9,345 nt of DNA from Gammaproteobacteria bacterium (lineage in GTDB: Bacteria; Pseudomonadota; Gammaproteobacteria; Eutrophobiales; Eutrophobiaceae). A model generated the notes under the pieces. That model was not told the origin of the DNA and searched no databases. It worked only from the letters and a program-made list of their open reading frames with translations. The DNA lies in contig JABHFC010000422.1 of the NCBI GenBank assembly GCA_018676275.1, positions 1 through 9,345 of the forward strand. Direction: 5' to 3'. Within the stretch, counting starts at the first letter, position 1. Each line of letters starts with the position of its first letter. Both the position numbers and the translations under genes were made by a program. Below are positions 1 to 5,009 of the stretch, piece after piece.

Positions 1-85
1 CGATAATATCCGATAAACTCCAAAAACACCTATTTAAGCAGGCTAAAGTCCAGTACCCTTGTCCAAGGCACTCCAATATTAATCG
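1..85. other. Unassigned left flank, possible attachment-site region
   Basis: No ORF, tRNA fragment or terminator is recognised here. The only structure seen is a short repeated CGATAA at 1-6 and 11-16, one helical turn apart. Because an integrase gene starts 70 bases to the right, the att core or the element-host junction could lie here, but nothing in the window proves it. Confidence 0.3.
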
Positions 86-115
86 TTGACATCCGGGGGC
101 AACTGGGGGCATATT
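86..115 (+). promoter_or_regulatory. Putative integrase promoter
   Basis: A perfect -35 box TTGACA lies at 86-91. The best -10 match is CATATT at 110-115 (4 of 6 to consensus) after an 18-base spacer, predicting a start near 122 and a leader of about 34 bases. The spacer and the -10 box are interleaved with the GGGGGCA repeats. A protein bound to those repeats, probably the integrase itself, would therefore be expected to block the promoter. The -35 is strong, the -10 is weak. Confidence 0.45.
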
Positions 116-155
116 TGGGGGCAAATGCCTTAAGCGAAATATAGTTGCCCCCAAA
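95..155. repeat. GGGGGCA direct and inverted repeats at the integrase start (probable arm-type sites)
   Basis: GGGGGCA occurs three times in direct orientation at 95-101, 105-111 and 117-123, spaced 10 and 12 bases, and once inverted as TGCCCCC at 146-152. The third copy extends to a perfect 11-base inverted repeat: TTTGGGGGCAA at 114-124 and TTGCCCCCAAA at 145-155, which ends one base before the integrase ATG. The first copy also pairs over 10 bases (95-104 with 143-152). Helical phasing and position suggest binding sites for the integrase N-terminal arm-binding domain, and the inverted copy could form an mRNA hairpin. The function is inferred; the repeats are plain in the sequence. Confidence 0.7.
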
Positions 156-1382
156 ATGCCACTTAGCCAAGTTAAATGTAAAAACGCAAAACCCAAGCCC
201 CGCACTTATCGTCTGTTCGATGAGAAAGGACTCTATCTAGAAGTCACGCCCAAAGGTCAAAAATGGTGGCGTTTAAAGTACCGTTTTTGTGAAAAGGAAA
301 AGCGTATATCACTCGGTGTATTTCCTGAGGTTAGTTTAAAAGAAGTCCGCGACTTACGTGATGATGCCCGACAACAGTTACGTAACAATGTAGATCCGTC
401 CGCTATTCGTAAGGCACAAAAACAGAGTAACGGAAAAGAAAATGACAACTCATTCGAGGTCATTGCACGCGAATGGCATGCAAAACAGTCATCAGTCTGG
501 TCAGAAAATTACTCTATCGATGTCATGCAAAGAATAGAGCGAAATACTTTTCCGATTATTGGTCAAACCCCGATTCAGGAGATCACAACGGCTGAAATAC
601 TAGAAATGTTGAGACGGATGGAAAAGCGAGGTCTTCGCGAAACCACTTTTCGTATCCGAGCTATATCCAGTCAGATATTTCGTTATGCGATTGTCACAGG
701 GCGTGCTGAGAGGGACCCAGCTGCAGATTTGATTGGTTCACTTGCACCGCGTAAACGAAATCATTTCGCCACAATCACCGATCCTAACAAAATAGGACAG
801 TTATTACGGGCCATTAATGATTACGAGGGTTCTATTGTTACTAGCATTGGACTCAAATTAGCCCCCTATGTGTTTGTGCGACCCGGCGAACTGAGACGGG
901 CGGAATGGTCAGAAATCGATTTCAAGGATAAGTTATGGCGTATCCCGGCAGATAAAATGAAGAAGGGGATAGCGCACGTTGTACCGCTGGCCACGCAGTC
1001 AATCAGCCTATTAAAGGAAATCCAGGAATTTACCGGTAGTGGTCAGTATATATTCCCAAGTTTACGTACTTCATCACGGCCGATGAGCGAGAACACTATC
1101 AATGCGGCTTTACGCCGGTTAGGGTATGAAAAGGAAGAGATGACTGGACATGGCTTTAGATCAATGGCCTCGACTCGCCTGAATGAAATGGGATGGGATT
1201 CAGATTTGATTGAGCGCCAACTTGCGCATACCGAGAAAAATGCCGTCAGAGGTGCCTATAATTTTGCAGAGTATCTGCCGAAAAGGCGGAAAATGATGCA
1301 AGCGTGGGCGGGTTATTTGGATAATTTGAAATCTAGATCTAACGTGATTCAGATCAAATCAAAGGGGAGGGAGGAATTCTAA
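156..1382 (+). CDS. int: P4-type tyrosine recombinase / integrase
   Basis: This 408-residue protein is the site-specific recombinase that integrates and, with an excisionase, excises the element. The N-terminal part (about residues 3-85, with the GLYLEV and KWWRLKYRF signatures) is the arm-type DNA-binding domain of P4-like integrases. A core-binding SAM-like domain spans about 98-185 and the catalytic domain about 205-385. The catalytic set is complete: R242 (VRPGEL), a lysine near K269, H332 and R335 (GHGFR), H358 (LAHTE) and the nucleophile Y368. Length is normal for the family. The ATG at 156 fits the conserved family start MPLSxxKxxNAKP, although no Shine-Dalgarno sequence precedes it and an inverted repeat abuts it. 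The gene reads away from the left flank, consistent with an att site there. It ends two bases before the next start codon, so the two are probably co-transcribed. Confidence 0.96.
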   Translation: MPLSQVKCKNAKPKPRTYRLFDEKGLYLEVTPKGQKWWRLKYRFCEKEKRISLGVFPEVSLKEVRDLRDDARQQLRNNVDPSAIRKAQKQSNGKENDNSFEVIAREWHAKQSSVWSENYSIDVMQRIERNTFPIIGQTPIQEITTAEILEMLRRMEKRGLRETTFRIRAISSQIFRYAIVTGRAERDPAADLIGSLAPRKRNHFATITDPNKIGQLLRAINDYEGSIVTSIGLKLAPYVFVRPGELRRAEWSEIDFKDKLWRIPADKMKKGIAHVVPLATQSISLLKEIQEFTGSGQYIFPSLRTSSRPMSENTINAALRRLGYEKEEMTGHGFRSMASTRLNEMGWDSDLIERQLAHTEKNAVRGAYNFAEYLPKRRKMMQAWAGYLDNLKSRSNVIQIKSKGREEF

Positions 1383-1384
1383 TA

Positions 1385-1999
1385 ATGATAGAAAAAAGAT
1401 TTTTGTTTGAACTTCCTGCAATGATCGCGAATGCGACAGAAGGTAATGAGGTGGCTTGTGCGAATATAATTTGGTATTACAAAAAAATGATTTGCGCGGG
1501 CGAAACACCGCGAGATGATGTAATTGAATATTTGTTATCGGCGCTATCTGATTTATCTGAGTCAGAGCAAAAACGGATTGCTAAAAGCCTAGGTATAAAG
1601 CTTCAAAAAGACATTGCTTCGCAATTATTAGAATCTTTACCACGGATGACGCGAGCGGTAACAAAACGTCTAGTAAAAAAACTTTCTTCAATCAATGGTC
1701 GCCGGTGTGCTAATCATGAAACAGAAATAGATCGTATTGAAGTTGGTGCAGAAGTTGCCAGACTACTTACCAAATACAAAGATGAGGGAAGCACAGATTA
1801 TCAAGAATTAAAACGACTTGGGGTTGAACCTAAGAAAAAGGCTATTGCGGATATTGCAGAAAAATATCACCATGGGAATGCCACAATCAAAAGAGCGTAT
1901 GGGTTATTTGTAAAATATGATAAAATGGGATGCATCGATGAAAAGGGAAATTTCATAATTAACGATTACAATTCCATTCTTGCCGAAAATAAAAAGTAG
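1385..1999 (+). CDS. Unrecognised 204-residue protein downstream of the integrase
   Basis: I do not recognise this family. The start at 1385 is secure: a purine-rich ribosome binding site (GGGAGGGAGGAA, 1365-1376) sits inside the 3' end of the integrase gene about 10 bases upstream. The protein is soluble in appearance, with no signal peptide or membrane segment, and is rich in Lys, Glu and Ala. Residues 60-105 look strongly helical and basic. Residues about 153-172 (AIADIAEKYHHGNATIKRAY) could form a helix-turn-helix, so a DNA-binding or regulatory role is possible but unproven. By eye the gene is AT-richer than the integrase and the terminase. It sits between the integrase and the early cassette, a position often used for accessory cargo. 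Confidence 0.85.
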   Translation: MIEKRFLFELPAMIANATEGNEVACANIIWYYKKMICAGETPRDDVIEYLLSALSDLSESEQKRIAKSLGIKLQKDIASQLLESLPRMTRAVTKRLVKKLSSINGRRCANHETEIDRIEVGAEVARLLTKYKDEGSTDYQELKRLGVEPKKKAIADIAEKYHHGNATIKRAYGLFVKYDKMGCIDEKGNFIINDYNSILAENKK

Positions 2000-2060
2000 T
2001 ATTACCGTGTCAACTTAATGAGACGAAAACTATTTATCTGATCCTGTAATTCCTTCACCC

Positions 2061-2097
2061 TTCACTCCAGTAGTTCATCGTTAATTATTGGAGTGAA
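2061..2097 (+). promoter_or_regulatory. Inverted repeat covering the ribosome binding site of the AlpA-like gene
   Basis: TTCACTCCA (2061-2069) and TGGAGTGAA (2089-2097) are a perfect 9-base inverted repeat with a 19-base loop. The right arm contains the only Shine-Dalgarno sequence (GGAGTGA, 2090-2096) for the ATG at 2100. In RNA the stem would hide that site, giving translational control of the first gene of the early cassette. In DNA the repeat could instead be an operator for a dimeric regulator. The sequence does not decide between these. Confidence 0.55.
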
Positions 2098-2099
2098 TC

Positions 2100-2354
2100 A
2101 TGACAGATTTTTCATACATACCCGTTTTGCCGTCGGAGGGCTTCGTTGATACGAAGCAAATAATCGGCGACCGTCGTAATAACATTCCAGGCGTTTTACC
2201 TATCTCAGCGTCTACTTGGCACGAAGGGCGAAGAACTGGCAGATACAATCTGAAGGAGATAAAGCACGGCGGTCGAACACTTTTCCCGGTGGAGGGCGAG
2301 GATGGTGTTCGTGCCCTGTTGGAGCGGATTAGAAATGAATCGGCGACGACATAG
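2100..2354 (+). CDS. AlpA-like helix-turn-helix regulator / excisionase
   Basis: This 84-residue protein resembles small AlpA/MerR-type DNA-binding proteins of prophages and satellites. The motif IIGD...(I/V)LPISASTWHEGRRTGRY (about 21-49) matches the AlpA recognition-helix region (PVSRSTWWxGxxxGRFP). It is followed by a beta-wing HGGRTLFPVEG and a C-terminal helix DGVRALLERI (68-77). AlpA activates integrase or early genes or acts as an excisionase in P4-like elements; which applies here is inference. The usual WR at the end of the wing is replaced by LF. GGAGTGA lies 3-9 bases upstream of the ATG within an inverted repeat. The gene opens the early cassette and overlaps the next gene by 20 bases. 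Confidence 0.85.
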   Translation: MTDFSYIPVLPSEGFVDTKQIIGDRRNNIPGVLPISASTWHEGRRTGRYNLKEIKHGGRTLFPVEGEDGVRALLERIRNESATT

Positions 2355-2565
2355 TAGGCTCCAGATGACAGTTTCTTTGGAACTCACCGACACCGAGCGC
2401 GAAACATCAATCCAAGCATGTCGGTCCAAATTGGGGAACGATGAATTGTCGTCGGATGCGAAGCGTGAAATCTGGCAGAGTATGCAGGAACTGATTAATG
2501 GACGAAGCCCCGAACAAATCCGGAGTATGGAAAAAGACAAAGGGCTGGAGTTTAAATCAGGATGA
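2335..2565 (+). CDS. Small unrecognised protein in the early cassette
   Basis: A 76-residue protein of unknown function. I chose the ATG at 2335 because GGAG (2321-2324) lies 10 bases upstream. The longer frame from 2302 has no ribosome binding site, and the next ATG at 2365 also lacks one. The start lies inside the preceding AlpA-like gene and the stop overlaps the RepO-like start by four bases (ATGA), so translation is probably coupled on both sides. The protein has a basic N-terminus (MNRRRHSR) and a mostly helical, charged remainder. No motif allows a role to be named. Confidence 0.75.
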   Translation: MNRRRHSRLQMTVSLELTDTERETSIQACRSKLGNDELSSDAKREIWQSMQELINGRSPEQIRSMEKDKGLEFKSG

Positions 2566-3140
2566 GTGTGCAAGCTATGTCCTGGGTGTGGCAACAACGA
2601 ATTAAAGGAACTGCAAAACTGGTACTTCTTGCTCTCGCTGACTGTGCAAATGATGACGGCAAATGTTGGCCTGGTATTGAGACAGTTTCCAAAAAATGCG
2701 GCATTGGTCGTAATACCGCTATAGACAATATACGAAAACTTGAGAAGCAGGGACTCATAATATCTAAGCGTCGATATACTGAAGAGGGTCGGAGAACAAG
2801 TAATTTATATAAACTAAGTATAAGTCCAGAATCAGTACGCACAGAATACTTACGTAAAGAAAAATCGACTTTAAGTCCGGTTTCCGAACCCGAACCATTA
2901 GATAACCATCAGTTATTAGAAGGCGATGAATCGCCCGATCCAAAAGATATTGTATGGCAAGAAGGAGTGAAACTAAAAATACCTCGAACACTACTTGGAA
3001 AACTGTGTAAAGAATATTCCACTGAATCCGTAGCTCAAGCAGTTCTTGAAACAAAGGAACAGGCACCGGCAGAACCCAAAAGCTATCTTATCGGTATTCT
3101 TAAAAGCCAAGATCAAGACGTTTTCCGAGGGGCGATATGA
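2562..3140 (+). CDS. RepO-like winged-helix replication initiation protein
   Basis: This 192-residue protein resembles phage replication protein O and related helicase-recruiting initiators. The N-terminal stretch (about 1-86) is a winged helix-turn-helix. It has the recognisable start MSVQAMSWVW, the helix KGTAKLVLLALADCANDDGK with CWPGIE, a recognition helix around GIGRNTAIDNIRKLEKQGLI, and a wing ending RTSNLYKL. A Pro/Glu/Asp-rich linker (about 100-135) leads to a small C-terminal helical part ending AEPKSYLIGILKS (170-182), typical of RepO/DnaT-like proteins. It probably binds the element origin and brings in the helicase encoded two genes later. The start overlaps the previous stop as ATGA, and only a short AGG precedes it, suggesting coupled translation. 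No iteron origin was identified inside the gene. Confidence 0.88.
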   Translation: MSVQAMSWVWQQRIKGTAKLVLLALADCANDDGKCWPGIETVSKKCGIGRNTAIDNIRKLEKQGLIISKRRYTEEGRRTSNLYKLSISPESVRTEYLRKEKSTLSPVSEPEPLDNHQLLEGDESPDPKDIVWQEGVKLKIPRTLLGKLCKEYSTESVAQAVLETKEQAPAEPKSYLIGILKSQDQDVFRGAI

Positions 3141-3496
3141 AATTGGACGCTCTCAAGCAAATCCGGCTCTCTGGGAAACGGCCAGCAAGGATTATCAATT
3201 TGTCGCTTTGTCAGGGTAGTCAATTTCATGAGCCAGTTATCGAATTACCAAGTCGAAGCAATTTTGAAGATATCGATTTCCGGCCATTACATAATCTTGC
3301 GGTAGATATTCACTATTGGAATCGACTAGATGATGTCATCCGGCTAATCGGGGTAATTGTCAAGATAAAGCCTCATTCGCTTTACATAGTCGATCACAAA
3401 AATCAAGCTTGCATCATGGTCTATTGGATTGGTGAAACCCTAATAGATGATCAAACCTTCCTCTACGACTGGAGCCATATACCCTATGCTCAGTAA
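3137..3496 (+). CDS. Unrecognised 119-residue protein between the RepO-like and helicase genes
   Basis: Function unknown. The start overlaps the RepO-like stop by four bases (ATGA), and the helicase start lies inside its 3' end, so it belongs to one translationally coupled replication cassette. The predicted protein is mainly beta-strand in character from residue 55 on (LAVDIHYW, VIRLIGVIVKI, SLYIVDH, ACIMVYWIG) with aromatic residues spread through it. There is no signal peptide, membrane helix or clear catalytic motif. Its fixed place between initiator and helicase suggests a replication accessory such as a loader or single-strand-binding partner, but that is inference from position only. 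Confidence 0.82.
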   Translation: MKLDALKQIRLSGKRPARIINLSLCQGSQFHEPVIELPSRSNFEDIDFRPLHNLAVDIHYWNRLDDVIRLIGVIVKIKPHSLYIVDHKNQACIMVYWIGETLIDDQTFLYDWSHIPYAQ

Positions 3497-4433
3497 AGTC
3501 ACATTGGTCAGAGATGAAGATATTAATTTCGAGGAATATCTAAAAACACCGCCGGAGGCAGCAAAGGTCAAACCTGCATCGAGTTTTCAGCAGACGATCA
3601 TTGACAGCTTCTACGGAGACAACCCCGATCCGGGGTGCTATCTCCCCTGGCTGAAAACCCATGACCATATCAAACTCCGACAGGGTGAATTGTCCATATG
3701 GGCTGGCGTCAATGGACATGGTAAATCAATGCTGTTAAACCAAGCATGCTTATCACTGATGGCACAATCAGAGCGCGTGTGTATTGCGTCATTGGAAATG
3801 AAACCACTTGCGACATTACGTCGCATGTCCAGACAGTTTGATGGTGTCGAAGTCCCTGCTATCGCAAATATTGAAAGATTCTCCAGCTGGACGATAGACA
3901 AGTTATGGCTGTATGACCAAATCGGTACTGTGAAATCAGAACGCATGTATGCGGTTGCGCAATATTGCATCAAGGAATTAGGCATCACTCATTTTGTTAT
4001 TGATTCACTCATGAAATGTGGCATGCGCTCAGACGACTATAGTGCGCAGAAAGAATTTGTTGATCGACTCTCCACACTGGCAAAAGATACCAATACACAC
4101 ATCCATCTTGTCAGTCATTCCAGGAAAGGAGATAAGGAAGATAAAGTGATGGATGAATTTGACATTAAGGGGGCAGGCGAAATCACGGACATGGCAGATA
4201 ACGTTTTTATCGTGTGGAAAAACAAGAAAAAAGAAGCCGCCTTAAATGCAAGGAATATAAGCCCTGAATTGAAAACAAAACCGGATGCCTTGCTGATAGT
4301 GGACAAACAGCGAAACGGAGAATGGGAAGGAAAAATATCGCTTTGGTATCACAGATCATCTTTTCAATTACTTCCCAAGCCCTCGTGTAATAAACATTGC
4401 AATGAAGAGTGGGAAAAATGTAGTTGGTATTAA
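3486..4433 (+). CDS. DnaB/Twinkle-like replicative helicase, RecA-fold ATPase domain only
   Basis: A 315-residue protein with the full set of SF4 helicase motifs. They are Walker A GVNGHGKS (74-81), the catalytic glutamate in SLEMK (E104), Walker B HFVIDSLM (169-176, D173), the H3-like motif HLVSHSRK (208-215), the H4-like stretch IKGAGEITDMADNV (227-240) and an arginine-finger region DKQRNGEWEG (273-282). The N-terminal domain of cellular DnaB is absent, so it is close to the minimal helicase module of phage T7 gp4 and Twinkle. It should unwind the element's replication fork. The ATG at 3486 was chosen because GGAG (3471-3474) lies 11 bases upstream; the frame extends to 3447 without a ribosome binding site. 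It overlaps the preceding gene by 11 bases. The last 15 residues carry C301, H304, C305 and C312, an unusual tail. Confidence 0.92.
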   Translation: MLSKVTLVRDEDINFEEYLKTPPEAAKVKPASSFQQTIIDSFYGDNPDPGCYLPWLKTHDHIKLRQGELSIWAGVNGHGKSMLLNQACLSLMAQSERVCIASLEMKPLATLRRMSRQFDGVEVPAIANIERFSSWTIDKLWLYDQIGTVKSERMYAVAQYCIKELGITHFVIDSLMKCGMRSDDYSAQKEFVDRLSTLAKDTNTHIHLVSHSRKGDKEDKVMDEFDIKGAGEITDMADNVFIVWKNKKKEAALNARNISPELKTKPDALLIVDKQRNGEWEGKISLWYHRSSFQLLPKPSCNKHCNEEWEKCSWY

Positions 4434-4474
4434 GTAACAACAAATTAACTTAAGCAACCGTAGGAACAATGAAA

Positions 4475-4906
4475 ATGAATAATGACCTTAATCTTATGCC
4501 CGATAGCATTGAGATCCATTTTTTCGATGAATGGGTAGATCGAGAAGAACGAAAGCTAATGAAATTAGATGATGATTTATCGTGGCTTGATGATGACTGC
4601 GATAACGAGAGTGATAAGGATACTGATGAAGTAGACGTTGATTACATTACTAAATCGCTCCCAGCCAATATCAAAGTAGAGAAGTTGGTTTGTTATTGTT
4701 TAGGCAGGAATGAATCATTAAATCACCAGGTTTCGCACAAAGAAATAATTCATGCGCGTATAGGTATGCAATTGATTTATCTTTTGATAAAAATGAAATT
4801 GATTTCGCTGAAACGAGTAGAGCAGTTAGAAATTGAAGCAGATATAAACATGAAGAAATATGAGATTAAAGAAATGGAAGACAGACTCGTTGAACTTGAT
4901 CGCTAA
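4475..4906 (+). CDS. Acidic unrecognised 143-residue protein
   Basis: Not recognised. The N-terminal half is strongly acidic, with runs such as LDDDLSWLDDDCDNESDKDTDE (about 31-52 of the protein), giving a large net negative charge there. The C-terminal third (about 110-143) is a charged amphipathic helix that could be a coiled coil. I prefer the ATG at 4475 because AGGA (4462-4465) lies nine bases upstream. The in-frame ATG at 4469 is only three bases from it and would add two residues. It lies 41 bases after the DnaB-like gene and about 100 bases before the UvrD-like gene. Base composition is AT-rich, like the helicase that follows. Acidic small phage proteins can be DNA mimics or inhibitors of host nucleases; that is only a possibility here. 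Confidence 0.78.
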   Translation: MNNDLNLMPDSIEIHFFDEWVDREERKLMKLDDDLSWLDDDCDNESDKDTDEVDVDYITKSLPANIKVEKLVCYCLGRNESLNHQVSHKEIIHARIGMQLIYLLIKMKLISLKRVEQLEIEADINMKKYEIKEMEDRLVELDR

Positions 4907-4950
4907 TGATTACGTATGGTGTCAGGACTACTGATTCTTTAATGGATTCA

Positions 4951-5006
4951 ATTGTAACAATGAGTGACATTAATTATTTTGACTAAATTACTCTTGAGAA
5001 TAATTA
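4951..5006. promoter_or_regulatory. Palindromes in the gap before the UvrD-like helicase
   Basis: The 103-base gap 4907-5009 holds two inverted repeats. ATTGTAACAAT at 4951-4961 has 5-base arms around one base. TAATTATT at 4971-4978 pairs with AATAATTA at 4999-5006, ending three bases before the helicase ATG. A TTGACT/TAATTA promoter-like pair (4979-4984 and 5001-5006, 16-base spacer) would start transcription inside the coding region, so it is not a convincing promoter. These could be regulatory sites, but the region is very AT-rich and such repeats arise easily. Confidence 0.3.
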
Positions 5007-5009
5007 GCT

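Noticed and set aside
1..85. tRNA 3' end as the integration site
   Set aside because: No T-loop, acceptor stem pairing or CCA-proximal segment could be recognised, so no tRNA or att core is called.
1980..2013. Minus-strand promoter-like TTGACA at 2008-2013
   Set aside because: The -35 match is perfect but the best -10 is only TATTTT, and no minus-strand gene or RNA structure follows; too weak to list as a promoter.
2205..2597. 130-residue minus-strand ORF opposite the early cassette
   Set aside because: It lies entirely over four well supported plus-strand genes, lacks a ribosome binding site and shows no recognisable family; it is a shadow frame.
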